A stretch of DNA of 64,000 bases from Sphingomonas sanxanigenens DSM 19645 = NX02 (lineage in GTDB: Bacteria > Pseudomonadota > Alphaproteobacteria > Sphingomonadales > Sphingomonadaceae). Shown here piece after piece: positions 16,965-25,742 of this stretch. Made by a program: the position numbers and the translations under genes. The stretch is from contig NZ_CP006644.1 in assembly GCF_000512205.2 (NCBI RefSeq), positions 1,482,520-1,546,519 on the forward strand, given 5' to 3'. The notes under the pieces were generated by a model that was not told the origin of the DNA, did no database searches, and saw nothing but the letters and a program-made list of their open reading frames with translations. How positions within the stretch are numbered: the first letter of the stretch is position 1; each line of letters starts with the position of its first letter.

Positions 16965-19781
16965 ATGAACTTCAAGGCAGCTGCATTGCTCGGGTCGACA
17001 TCCCTTGCGTCTCTTCTGCTGGCCGTGCCCGCCAATGCGCAGGATAGCGGCAGCGACCGGCCGGCGCCGGTGCAAAAGGAGGACAGCATCGATTCGGTGC
17101 CGGTTTCCGATATCGTGGTGACGGGGTATCGTGCCGCGCTGGGATCCGCGCAGGACGCAAAGCGCCGGTCCGACGCAATCCTGGACGCAATCGTGTCGGA
17201 GGATATCGGCAAGCTGCCCGACAACAATGCCGCCGAAGCGATCTCCCGTGTCGTCGGTGTGCAAGTGCTTCGCTACAATGACGAAGCAGGGGTGGTATTG
17301 GTTCGCGGCCTGCCGGACGTGAACACGACCTTCAATAGCCGGGAATTCTTCACCGCAGACGACCGTGTCCTGCATCTGCAGGATTTTCCCGCCGGTGTCG
17401 CGGCTGGTTTCGAGGTTTTCAAATCGGGCACATCCGATCTCATCGAGCCCGGGCTTGCCGGTCTTATCAACCTGCGCTCGCGCCGCCCACTGGACGTGAC
17501 CGATACCGAGATCGCGGGCGAAGTCCGCGGATCCTACAATGATCAGTCGAAGGCGTTTGATCCTTCCGGAAACCTGTTGCTGACCAAGCGGTGGGACACC
17601 CCGATCGGAGAGATTGGGGCACTGGTCAATTTCAGCTACGTCCGCACGACGTACCGCAATGCGGACCGCTACGCGGACTCCGCCATTATCAGTCCGCAGG
17701 GGTTCGGCGTCGACGATCCGTCCGACGACATGACGGTCACGACCCCGGGCGTCGGCAATTTCCGGTTCCCGGCCAATGCCGGCAACTTCTATGAGACCGG
17801 GGTTCGGCACCGGCCAGCGGTAAACGGCACGATCCAGTGGCGGCCAAACGCCGACCTGGAAATCTATGCGGAAGGCCTGTGGCAGGCCTATCGCGGGAGG
17901 GTCATGCGCGACGGGTTCAACGTCAATTTCGAACGTCGCAGCATCGACGGCGTACCACCAACGCTGAGCAACGTGGTGCTGGTCGAAGGGGAGCCGCTGA
18001 AGGCGGCCAGCTTCACCAAGACGGGCGGCTATGTGCCCGAATTCTTTCGCGCGACCCAGAATGACCAGACGGACACATATCAGGCAGCCCTCGGGTTTAA
18101 GTGGAAGACTGGACGGGCGACGCTGTCGGGCGATTTCGCCTACACCAACAGCAAATATGAAGCGAACGAAGACAGCCTTGACGCACAACTGGCGACCGCG
18201 CCGACCATCGATGTCGCCTGGGACGTAAAGGGCTCGGCGATATTCGACCTCGTCGACTTCGACAGAAACGACGCCGCCAACTATGTGTGGCGCGGATACT
18301 TCCAGCGGCGCTTCGTCACGAAGGGAGATGGCGTACAGGGGCGGCTCGACCTCGACCTCGAAACCGATGTCGGCTGGCTGCCGAGAATCCAGGTCGGCAT
18401 CCGCGCGAGCGACCGGACCGCGCTGTCCCAGAACAACAACCGCTATGCCTACACCGCGGGTCTCGGCCTGCCATTGGCAAGCCTGCCCACCGGCGAACTG
18501 CAGCTCATAAAGGACGGCTTTCGTAACGACCCGCAGCCCTTCCAGAACTGGCTCATGCCGACACGCGGCGCGATACGCGACAATGTCGAAGCCCTGCGGC
18601 AGCTTTCCTATGCCGCAGTACAGGACCTGACGCTGCTATTTCCGAATGACAACGGAATTCGCGAGGCCGTGACGGAGTTTGCCAACGAAGAAATCCCTTT
18701 CGATCCCCTGGGCGGATTCACGGCAAAGGAAGCGAGCTATGCCGTGTATGGCCAGGGCAAATACGCGTTCTCCCTGGGAAGCGTCGAGGCCGATGGAACG
18801 TTCGGCGTGCGGGTCGTCAATACCGACGGGCGTTATTCCGGCTTTTCCCGCGTAAACAATGCCGATGGCACGTCGCAGATCGTTCCGCAGGTGTCGCGAC
18901 AGAATTATCTGGACGTCTTGCCCTCGATTCAAACACGCTTCCGGTTGACGCCCGAGTTTCAGATCCGCCTTGCCTACAATCAGACGCGGACGCGTCCCGG
19001 GTTCGGTCAGCTGAATCCGTCGCTCAACATCACCCGCAACAGCCCAGGGCCGGACGGGTCACCGCCTCAATATGCGGCCTTCGGCAGTGGCGGAAATCCG
19101 GATCTGAAGCCGCTGACGTCCAAGAATTATGACGCAACGCTCGAGTATTATTTCTCGAAGAACGGATCAGCGACCGTGGCGGTTTTTTACCGGGATCTGA
19201 GGGGGTTCATCAGCAACTATACCCGCGACGTTATCGATCCCGATTATGGCCGCATTCAGATCAACCGCCCCGAAAACGCCGGGAAGGGGGAAATCAAGGG
19301 TGCCGAAGCGTCCTTCCAGACGTTCTTCGACTTCCTGCCCGGATATCTTTCCGGCTTCGGGGTACAGGCCAATGTGACCTATCTCGATGGCACCAACGCG
19401 CTGCCGACCGTTCTGGGAGAAGGTGCGCGGCAGGTCCGGATTACAGGGCTTTCGAAATGGGCTTATAATCTTACCGGCTTTTACGAAAAGGGGCCGGTGG
19501 CGGCGCGCCTATCCTACAATCACCGATCCGACTTCATAAATAGCTACAACCGCAATTCCAACGAGGAGCAATATGCCGGCGAAATCACGCGCGGCATCTC
19601 GCGCCTGGACTTTTCTGCTTCATATGAAGCAATCAAGGGCATCACGATCGTTGGCAACGTCAGCAATATCCTTGGCAAGCCATTCAATAATTATCGTTAC
19701 TATAATGAAACGCAGTATTTCCCCCGGGACCTGCGTATTGAGGGCCGTTATTTCAGCCTCGGTGTCCGTTTCAAGATGTAA
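16965..19781 (+). CDS. TonB-dependent outer-membrane receptor of the fructan locus
   Basis: A 938-residue receptor with signal peptide (MNFKAAALLG... cut near ANA-QD), a TonB-box-like stretch before SDIVVTGYR, a plug domain (about residues 60-180; ILDAIVSEDIGKLPDNNAAE) and a 22-strand barrel ending in an aromatic beta-signal (GRYFSLGVRFKM). This is the TonB receptor subfamily frequent in carbohydrate loci of sphingomonads, Caulobacter and Xanthomonas. GGGAGG stands before ATG 16965. Flanked by two GH32 genes, it is expected to import fructo-oligosaccharides into the periplasm (inference). A short copy of its C-terminal end follows at 19790. Confidence 0.92.
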   Translation: MNFKAAALLGSTSLASLLLAVPANAQDSGSDRPAPVQKEDSIDSVPVSDIVVTGYRAALGSAQDAKRRSDAILDAIVSEDIGKLPDNNAAEAISRVVGVQVLRYNDEAGVVLVRGLPDVNTTFNSREFFTADDRVLHLQDFPAGVAAGFEVFKSGTSDLIEPGLAGLINLRSRRPLDVTDTEIAGEVRGSYNDQSKAFDPSGNLLLTKRWDTPIGEIGALVNFSYVRTTYRNADRYADSAIISPQGFGVDDPSDDMTVTTPGVGNFRFPANAGNFYETGVRHRPAVNGTIQWRPNADLEIYAEGLWQAYRGRVMRDGFNVNFERRSIDGVPPTLSNVVLVEGEPLKAASFTKTGGYVPEFFRATQNDQTDTYQAALGFKWKTGRATLSGDFAYTNSKYEANEDSLDAQLATAPTIDVAWDVKGSAIFDLVDFDRNDAANYVWRGYFQRRFVTKGDGVQGRLDLDLETDVGWLPRIQVGIRASDRTALSQNNNRYAYTAGLGLPLASLPTGELQLIKDGFRNDPQPFQNWLMPTRGAIRDNVEALRQLSYAAVQDLTLLFPNDNGIREAVTEFANEEIPFDPLGGFTAKEASYAVYGQGKYAFSLGSVEADGTFGVRVVNTDGRYSGFSRVNNADGTSQIVPQVSRQNYLDVLPSIQTRFRLTPEFQIRLAYNQTRTRPGFGQLNPSLNITRNSPGPDGSPPQYAAFGSGGNPDLKPLTSKNYDATLEYYFSKNGSATVAVFYRDLRGFISNYTRDVIDPDYGRIQINRPENAGKGEIKGAEASFQTFFDFLPGYLSGFGVQANVTYLDGTNALPTVLGEGARQVRITGLSKWAYNLTGFYEKGPVAARLSYNHRSDFINSYNRNSNEEQYAGEITRGISRLDFSASYEAIKGITIVGNVSNILGKPFNNYRYYNETQYFPRDLRIEGRYFSLGVRFKM

Positions 19782-19789
19782 GGAATCTC

Positions 19790-19837
19790 CGGATTGAGGG
19801 CCGATACTTCGGCCCCGGTCTGCGCTTCGGAATGTAG
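19790..19837 (+). pseudogene. orphan C-terminal tail of a TonB-dependent receptor
   Basis: Sixteen codons reading RIEGRYFGPGLRFGM and a stop, closely matching the receptor end RIEGRYFSLGVRFKM 40 bases upstream, but in a different frame and with no start or barrel before it. It is either the last piece of a deleted second receptor gene or a small divergent duplication. Confidence 0.6.
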
Positions 19838-19903
19838 GCAGTTGGTACGCCGCGAACGTCCGGATGCGGCGCCGTTCATCAAAACATGTTGCAGGAGGTC
19901 ATG

Positions 19904-21556
19904 ATGGTCGATTCTACGCCCTACTCGCGTCGTGCGACGCTGCGTCTCCTCGGCACCACGACATTATTCTTTCCCCTGTCAGCTTGCGGCGAAGGCGGGG
20001 CGGCCGGCATGCTTGCGGGTGCGACGTCCTCCCCCAACGCCACCCCCATACCGTTCCCAACGCCCATGCCTTCCCCAACGCCCATGCCGACCGCCACCCC
20101 CACGGCTGACCTGCGCCCGCGCTATCACATCGCCGCCCCTGGCGGTGGCTGGATCAACGATCCGCAGCGCCCGATCAGGACCGCGGACGGATGGACGCTG
20201 TGGGCACTCTTCAATCCGACCTACCCGAACGGGGGGACCTCGTGGCGGCGCTGGACGTCCACGGACCTCATCACATGGCGCGATCGCGACGTCGCCATCC
20301 CGCGCAATACGACCCCGTTCGGCGATGTCTGGACGGGCAGCACCGTCAGAGACACAGACAACACGTCCGGCTTCGGCGCGGGCGCCATCATCGCCCTAGC
20401 GACCATGCCGGCGAACGACGCTGCCGGACAGAACCAATCCTGCGCGCTGTGGTACTCCCTCGACGAGGGCGCAAGCTTCACCTTCCACGCCATCGTCCTT
20501 CCAAATTATCCAGGCAACAAGCCGTTCCGTGATCCGACGGTCTTCTGGCACGAGCCGACACGACGCTGGGTGCTGACCCTGTCGGAAGAAGGCAAGATCG
20601 GAATCTACACATCCTCCGATCTGAAGAGCTGGAGCTATGCCAGCGGCTTCTTTTCGGATCTCGTGGGCAGCGTCATGGAATGCTCGCACCTCTTCCAGCT
20701 GCACCTGTACGACGAGAATGGCGTGGTGGGCCCGGACAAGTGGGTGCTGCTGGTCGGTGGCAACGGCACGGCCCAGGGCTTCACCGTCGGCACATATTAT
20801 TGGGTCGGCGACTTCGACGGGACGACCTTTACGGCCGACACCATGACGGGTCAGTGGCTCGACAGCGGTGCGGACTTCTATGCCGCGGTGGTCTGGGCCG
20901 ATCCCCGCGCCGCCGATCCGCTCGCGAGCGCCTGCACGATCGGATGGATGAGCAATTGGGACTACGCCAATCAGCTCTCGACGAATGCGGGCTACCGTGG
21001 ACAACTCAGCATCGTTCGTCAGCTACGGCTCCGACGGGCGGGCGGCATCACCCGTTTGTTGAGCACGCCGCTTGCCGAGCAGAATGGCGCGTTCGACCAT
21101 ATGGTCGCTGGAACCGACCAGGTCATCTCGGAAGGAGCAGACTATATGTGGCCCTCCGGCGCCGGCTTCTTCGCCGGTCGCATCGACCTGACGCTGACCC
21201 GCGTCGGAGATAGCTGGCCAACGGGGCTTTGGCTCTCGGTGCGGGGCGGCGGGGGCTATTTCACCCAGGTTGGACTCCAGCTCCGGGACAACGCCGTTTT
21301 CCTCAAGCGGGATCGGAGCGGTCCAAACGCACCCGACGTCGACGCCTGGACGAAGACCCGGACGGCAGGTTGCGACTTCACCGATGGAACCGCGACGATC
21401 AGCCTGCTTGTCGATGCGGGCTCGATCGAGGTTTTCGTCAACGAAGGGGCCGCGGTGCTGTCGGAGCTTATCACCGCGCCCTTGAACTCGACCGAGCTCC
21501 ACCTCAACACGGCCGGGGGAAGCGTCGGGGTGAGCGACGTCACGATACGCAGCTGA
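19904..21556 (+). CDS. GH32 family protein, predicted Tat-exported lipoprotein
   Basis: A 550-residue second GH32. ATG 19904 is chosen because AGGAGG ends 5 bases ahead; ATG 19901 and 19886 are in frame. The N-terminus has a twin arginine (SRRATLRLLG, residues 8-17) and a lipobox with Cys28 (PLSACGEG), so it is probably Tat-exported and lipid-anchored. A Pro/Thr linker (residues 47-68, PTPMPSPTPMPTATPT) leads into the catalytic domain. GH32 acids: D87 in WINDPQ (the usual NG is replaced), RDP in KPFRDPTVFW, and E in VMECSHLF. A C-terminal beta-sandwich follows (GSIEVFVNEG). It likely acts at the cell surface or periplasm beside the receptor. Confidence 0.88.
   Translation: MVDSTPYSRRATLRLLGTTTLFFPLSACGEGGAAGMLAGATSSPNATPIPFPTPMPSPTPMPTATPTADLRPRYHIAAPGGGWINDPQRPIRTADGWTLWALFNPTYPNGGTSWRRWTSTDLITWRDRDVAIPRNTTPFGDVWTGSTVRDTDNTSGFGAGAIIALATMPANDAAGQNQSCALWYSLDEGASFTFHAIVLPNYPGNKPFRDPTVFWHEPTRRWVLTLSEEGKIGIYTSSDLKSWSYASGFFSDLVGSVMECSHLFQLHLYDENGVVGPDKWVLLVGGNGTAQGFTVGTYYWVGDFDGTTFTADTMTGQWLDSGADFYAAVVWADPRAADPLASACTIGWMSNWDYANQLSTNAGYRGQLSIVRQLRLRRAGGITRLLSTPLAEQNGAFDHMVAGTDQVISEGADYMWPSGAGFFAGRIDLTLTRVGDSWPTGLWLSVRGGGGYFTQVGLQLRDNAVFLKRDRSGPNAPDVDAWTKTRTAGCDFTDGTATISLLVDAGSIEVFVNEGAAVLSELITAPLNSTELHLNTAGGSVGVSDVTIRS
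20054..20088 (+). repeat. tandem 17/18-base repeat coding the Pro/Thr linker
   Basis: Two adjacent near-identical units, TTCCCAACGCCCATGCC (20054-20070) and the same with one extra C (20071-20088). They encode part of the PTPMPSPTPMP linker of the lipoprotein GH32. The one-base length difference changes frame between units, so neither gain nor loss of a unit would be neutral. Confidence 0.7.
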
Positions 21557-21657
21557 GTTCGGAAAGTGGTGGCCTTGCTGGGCCCGGCAGCCACGGGTCA
21601 CGCCAGAGCGTGTCGAGCCGGGTCCACCGTTCGCCGCGAGATTGATCCCGATGAGGT

Positions 21658-21738
21658 TTCGACTGGCTGGGGCGGCACGATTCGAACCTGCGAATGCCGG
21701 TACCAAAACCGGGACTTCATCCCGCCTTACCATTCGAA
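21658..21738 (-). pseudogene. degraded tRNA-Gln copy / predicted attachment-site remnant
   Basis: Bases 21658-21712 match the true tRNA-Gln (28048-28103) with one mismatch and one missing base: the block runs from the anticodon loop through the T-arm and CCA to 6 bases beyond. Weaker similarity with indels reaches into the D-arm (TTACCA). There is no 5' acceptor strand, and the mismatch breaks the T-stem, so it cannot be a working tRNA. The orientation is the same as that of the intact gene. Confidence 0.8.
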
Positions 21739-21766
21739 GGCCGCGGATTTCCGGGGCTTTGAGCAC

Positions 21767-22045
21767 TCAACCGGAACTCAAGCGTCGACCCCGACCGGAT
21801 CGGTCGGGGAAACTCGAACGACCAGATCCACTCATGTCTGCCTCCCAGACGCCCCTTTGGTCGCGCAGCAGCTTGACGGGCGCAGGAACGGGGCCGGCCG
21901 CGAAGATAGGGAAAATAGCCCAAGCCGCCGCGAGCGCGAGAGCGCCGAGGCCACCCATCGGCGTGGCGCGGCGCCGCGGATCATCGACATGCGCTGCCAT
22001 GAAGGTGGAGGAATTGGTGCTGGATCGAGATCGTGCACCGTTCAT
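21767..22045 (-). CDS. possible small single-pass membrane protein
   Basis: A 92-residue open frame with a hydrophobic segment (about residues 32-50) preceded by basic residues (DDPRRRATP) and a plausible internal ATG at MAAHVDD. No family recognised. It lies beside the tRNA-Gln remnant. High GC makes chance open frames common, so this is tentative. Confidence 0.3.
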   Translation of the reverse strand: MNGARSRSSTNSSTFMAAHVDDPRRRATPMGGLGALALAAAWAIFPIFAAGPVPAPVKLLRDQRGVWEADMSGSGRSSFPDRSGRGRRLSSG

Positions 22046-22201
22046 CTCCAGAATGCTTGAGAACTGGTAAGCGGTGCGCCGACATACTTGTTGGTTTTCG
22101 ACGATCTTGGCGGAATGGTGCGGGTTGTCGGCATTGTATTCCTATCGACGTTCCTCGATAATTCGGGCTGACGGCAAATCAGCTTTCGAGGAATTCCAAG
22201 G

Positions 22202-23098
22202 ATGGATCGGATCGACGCGATGCGCTTGCTGCTCGATGTCTCGGAGGCCGGCAGCTTCTCGAGCGTCGCCCGGCAGCGCGCAATCGCCACCTCGACCGTT
22301 GCGCTCGCAATAAGCCAGCTCGAGGAAGAACTCGGCGTCAACCTGATGGTGCGCTCCACGCGGAAGCTCGTGTTCACGCATGAGGGCGAACTGATGCTTG
22401 CTGACGCCCGTCGTATCGTGTCCGAGTGGGATGCCGCACTGAGCGGCATGCGTGAGGACGGGCCCCTCAGCGGACCCATCCGGATCACGGCGACAAACGA
22501 CTTCGGCCGGGTCAGACTGCGTCCGCTCCTCGACGCCTTCCAGGAGCGACATCCTGGCATCCAGGTGACCCTGCTCCTGAGCGACAGTTCGGTAGACCTG
22601 ATCGAAGAGCACATCGACCTGGCGATCCGGAGCGGGCCACTGCCGGATTCCGCGATGCGTGCCCGGATGCTCATAAGGGGGCCGCGCATCGTCTGCGCGT
22701 CCCCGGAATATTGGAGCCGCGCGGGCGTACCCACGCATCCGCGCGATCTCGAGGACCACAACTGCATCGTGCTCGCTCGACCGGGCGCGCCGCTGTCCAC
22801 ATGGCCGTTTCGCGAGGCGGGCAAAATCCTCAACGTCAAGGTGCGGGGGGATCGTCAGGCAAGCGACGGCGATGTCCTGCGCGAGTGGGGCGCGGCGGGG
22901 GCTGGCGTCATCCTCAAGAACCAATGGGATGTGCGGCACGAGCTTGAAGCCGGCACGCTCACGACGGCTCTGGACGAGTTCGTGCCCTGGCAGGTCGATC
23001 TGTTCGCCGTGCACGCCGGGGCGCCGCCAAGCCGACGCGTGGCGGCGCTGATCGAGTTCCTCACCGCCGCCCTGCGCGACGGTTCCACCGCGGATTGA
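22202..23098 (+). CDS. LysR-family transcriptional regulator (island)
   Basis: A 298-residue LysR regulator: HTH near residues 16-36 (SFSSVARQRAIATSTVALAI), then an effector domain starting about residue 90 (GPIRITATNDFGRVRLRP). ATG 22202 (MDRIDAMRLLLDV) gives the standard N-terminus. It is convergent with the second LysR gene, 38 bases away. Both are inside the tRNA-Gln-bounded segment. The target is unknown. Confidence 0.87.
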   Translation: MDRIDAMRLLLDVSEAGSFSSVARQRAIATSTVALAISQLEEELGVNLMVRSTRKLVFTHEGELMLADARRIVSEWDAALSGMREDGPLSGPIRITATNDFGRVRLRPLLDAFQERHPGIQVTLLLSDSSVDLIEEHIDLAIRSGPLPDSAMRARMLIRGPRIVCASPEYWSRAGVPTHPRDLEDHNCIVLARPGAPLSTWPFREAGKILNVKVRGDRQASDGDVLREWGAAGAGVILKNQWDVRHELEAGTLTTALDEFVPWQVDLFAVHAGAPPSRRVAALIEFLTAALRDGSTAD

Positions 23099-23136
23099 CG
23101 CCGATCCCGATCTCACAGGTCCGTCGAGTGCTCGCC

Positions 23137-24075
23137 TCATCGTGCGGCTCCGTCGACGCGCCGTGCGCGATCGCCGGACCGGAGCGCCTTTGGTAGCTCG
23201 GCCGCCAGGAAGTCCAGCAGGGCGCGCACGCCCGGCGGCACGCCCAGTCGGTAGGGGATCACGACGGAGAAGGAAGCGTCCATCACCCGCCACTCGGGCA
23301 AAACCGGGACGAGCGTGCCGTCCTCGATCTCGCGGCGGCATATGTAGCAGGGTAGCGCCGCGATCCCCAGGTTGGCGCACGTGGCCATTTTCAGCGAAAC
23401 CATGTTGTTCGTCCGAAAGCGTGGCGTCAGCGCTACCGACCGCGTCTCATGTCCCGTTCTGGTCAGCTGCCAGGTGGCCATCCCCGGTCGCGAGAGCGCG
23501 AGAGCAGTGTGCCGCTCGAGCTCGGCCAGGTCGGCAGGCGCGCCACTGACCTTCAGGTATGTGGCGCTTGCGAACAGCATCCACGGCGCCTTTGCGATGT
23601 GCCGCTGGATCAGTGACGAGTCGGCGAGTGCGGTGTTGTGGCCCCGTATCGCGACGTCGAAGCCTTCGGCGATGAGGTCGACGACCCGATCGGTAGCCTC
23701 CTCCGTTATCCGCACCTTGGGATGCCGCGCGAGGAACGTCGGCAGGAGGTCGCACAGGACGTACTGCGAGAGCTCGGTCGTCGTCGTGAGCCGGATCACG
23801 CCGCTGGGCTCCTTGAGGCCGCTCCGGATCGCCTCCTCGACCTGGGCAGCGCTGGCGATGAGATCCGTCGCGTGCCGATAGAACTCCTCTCCCGTCTGGG
23901 TAAGGGCGACCTGGCGTGATGTCCGGTTCAGCAGCCGGACGCCCAGCGCCAGCTCAAGCTCGCCCACTCTGTGGCTGAGCGTAGACTTCGGAAGGTCCAG
24001 CTTCCTCGCGGCCGATGCGAAGCCCCCCTGATCGACCACCTGGACGAAGTAGTAGGCGTCGGAAAGATTCAGCAT
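23137..24075 (-). CDS. LysR-family transcriptional regulator (island, divergent to SDR block)
   Basis: A 312-residue LysR regulator. ATG 24075 (MLNLSDAYYFVQVVDQGG) is chosen over ATG 24099 because it matches the family start. HTH: ASAARKLDLPKSTLSHRVGE, about residues 20-39; the effector domain follows. It is divergent from the decayed epoxide-hydrolase-like gene and the SDR/nitroreductase/tautomerase genes, the likely regulated set (inference). Its N-terminal third is similar in wording to the LysR at 6579, the same broad subfamily. Confidence 0.87.
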   Translation of the reverse strand: MLNLSDAYYFVQVVDQGGFASAARKLDLPKSTLSHRVGELELALGVRLLNRTSRQVALTQTGEEFYRHATDLIASAAQVEEAIRSGLKEPSGVIRLTTTTELSQYVLCDLLPTFLARHPKVRITEEATDRVVDLIAEGFDVAIRGHNTALADSSLIQRHIAKAPWMLFASATYLKVSGAPADLAELERHTALALSRPGMATWQLTRTGHETRSVALTPRFRTNNMVSLKMATCANLGIAALPCYICRREIEDGTLVPVLPEWRVMDASFSVVIPYRLGVPPGVRALLDFLAAELPKALRSGDRARRVDGAAR

Positions 24076-24412
24076 CTTGTATCTCCACGCAGCCGGCAAT
24101 GTTTTGACACTATATGTACGTGTCGTTCAGACTGGGACAGCGCCGCGACCCGATCCGGCAGATCTACCGAGTTGATCTAAACTTCAGCCGGACCACCTGC
24201 TGTGGCACAAGCCACGGCTGAACATGATCCGCAACAATTAGACGTCCATCTCCCTGGACGCAGCGTTCAACAATCTGCCGGAACGAGCCGCCTCGCCATG
24301 GGTCGTGCCGATGAATAGCGAAGAAATTGATGCCCGCGCTTCAACCATCGAGGCGCAATGCCGATCACCGGCGATCGTGTCGCTGGCGCCGGACACCAGG
24401 GGGGATACTGCA
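24076..24412. other. 337-base divergent intergenic region
   Basis: Control region between the LysR gene and the decayed gene at 24413. I see no clear promoter boxes or palindromes and no gene. Confidence 0.4.
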
Positions 24413-24876
24413 ATGACACCGGCGTTCGCGCATCAATCCGGCCTCGCCGACGACCCGCTCTCGCAAGGCAAGCATCGTCTATCGCGCAGGACCGTTCTCG
24501 GCGCGGCCGTGGGAAGTGCCGTCACCCCCCGACTTGCCGATGCCGAGCACGCCGCGCGACAGCCTCAACAATGCAGCGATAGCGACACTATCGTGTCGTC
24601 CAGGATCGCGATACCGCAGGAAAAGCTCGACGGGTTGCGCGCCCGGCTGCGTTTGACGCGCCGGCCTGAGGCCGAGACGGTCCCGGACTGGTTTCTGAGT
24701 GTACCGACCAAGAGCGACGGAAGCGATACCGGTTGCGAACGTCTTTCGCCTCCGGTCCCAAGACAATGCCGCAAGAGTTTTCGACCTACTCGAAAGATGA
24801 ATTCGAACCGGCCGGGATTATCTTTACATCGCCGCCGCCGCACATCGAACGGGCAACGATCGAGGTGACATCATGA
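24413..24876 (+). pseudogene. decayed Tat-exported epoxide-hydrolase-like gene with an unrelated-looking tail
   Basis: ATG 24413, after AGGGGGGATACTGCA, opens a frame with a twin-arginine signal (LSRRTVLGAAVGSAV) and the start of an epoxide-hydrolase N-terminal domain (RIAIPQEKLDGLRARLRLTR, then AETVPDW). Family identity then stops: the alpha/beta hydrolase core is missing. In another frame, a 36-codon piece (24766-24876, ending THIS way: PPPHIERATIEVTS) overlaps the SDR start ATGA, as the end of a translationally coupled gene would. So a frameshift and a large internal deletion joined two ends. The identity of the tail is not recognised. Confidence 0.6.
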
Positions 24877-25658
24877 ACATCGACTTCACTCACAAGCGCG
24901 TCCTCGTTACGGGCTCCACGGCCGGTATCGGCTTCGCCGCCGCCAAGGTTTTTTTGGCTGCGGGCGCAAGCGTCATCATCAACGGTCGGACTGACGAGAG
25001 CGTCGAGCCCGCGGTCGCGAGCCTCCTAAAGGTAGCGCCGACTGTCGAGGGCTTCGTCGGCGACCTCGGGACGGCGGAGGCCTCTGCACGGCTTCTCGAA
25101 CGGCATCCCGAAGTCGACATTCTGGTTAACAGCATCGGCGTCTATGGTCCCAAGGATTTCTTCGAGACACCGGATGACGAGTGGGAAAGGTTCTTTCAAA
25201 CCAACGTCATGTCCGGCGTCCGGCTGTCGCGTGGCTACGCACCGGGCATGGTGGATCGCGGGTGGGGCCGCATCGTGTTCGTCTCGTCTGAGTCTGCGAT
25301 CAACATCCCCGCCGACATGATCCACTACGGCTTCACCAAGACCAGCCAACTGGCAGTTTCCCGTGGTCTAGCCAAGCGGCTCGCGGGAACGGGCGTCACC
25401 GTCAACGCCGTCCTGCCGGGACCCACCCTGTCCGAAGGCGTCGCCGGCATGCTTACGGCCGGCAATGCGTCTGGCGACAGCGTCGAGAAGATCGCGGCCG
25501 ACTTCATTGCCGAGCACCGGAGCTCATCGATCATCCGCCGTGCTTCCACGGTCGAGGAAGTGGCCAACATGATCGTTTACGTCAGCTCGGAGCAGGCATC
25601 CGCCACGACAGGGGCGGCGCTCCGGGTCGACGGCGGCGTGATCGACAGCATCGTGTGA
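24873..25658 (+). CDS. short-chain dehydrogenase/reductase (SDR)
   Basis: A 261-residue classical SDR, NAD(P)H-dependent: TGSTAGIG at residues 13-20, NSIG in place of the usual NNAG near 86-89, catalytic Ser139 (VSSES), Tyr152 and Lys156 (HYGFTK), and the PG motif after the active site (VLPGPTLSEG). The start ATG overlaps the stop of the decayed upstream gene. It is followed by nitroreductase and tautomerase genes on the same strand, probably one operon. Substrate unknown. Confidence 0.9.
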   Translation: MNIDFTHKRVLVTGSTAGIGFAAAKVFLAAGASVIINGRTDESVEPAVASLLKVAPTVEGFVGDLGTAEASARLLERHPEVDILVNSIGVYGPKDFFETPDDEWERFFQTNVMSGVRLSRGYAPGMVDRGWGRIVFVSSESAINIPADMIHYGFTKTSQLAVSRGLAKRLAGTGVTVNAVLPGPTLSEGVAGMLTAGNASGDSVEKIAADFIAEHRSSSIIRRASTVEEVANMIVYVSSEQASATTGAALRVDGGVIDSIV

Positions 25659-25742
25659 GCCCCCGTCTCCGGGCCGGCCCGGCGAGACGCGCAGATGCCC
25701 GCAAGACCGAACCAAAAACCATCGCATGCAGAAGGAACACCA

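Larger units (their letters stand above)
21557..22201. other. 645-base region at the left edge of the putative island
   Basis: Holds the degraded tRNA-Gln copy (21658-21738) and, on the minus strand, a 92-codon open frame at 21767-22045 with one hydrophobic segment (GALALAAAWAIFPIFAAG). I see no other gene here. Confidence 0.5.

Noticed and set aside
21658-21738. A second functional tRNA-Gln
   Set aside because: No 5' acceptor strand, a broken T-stem pair and a deleted anticodon-loop base.
21790-21840. A second tRNA-like segment (CTCGAAC near a GGGG run) in the island edge
   Set aside because: Only a T-loop-like string is present; no cloverleaf could be drawn.
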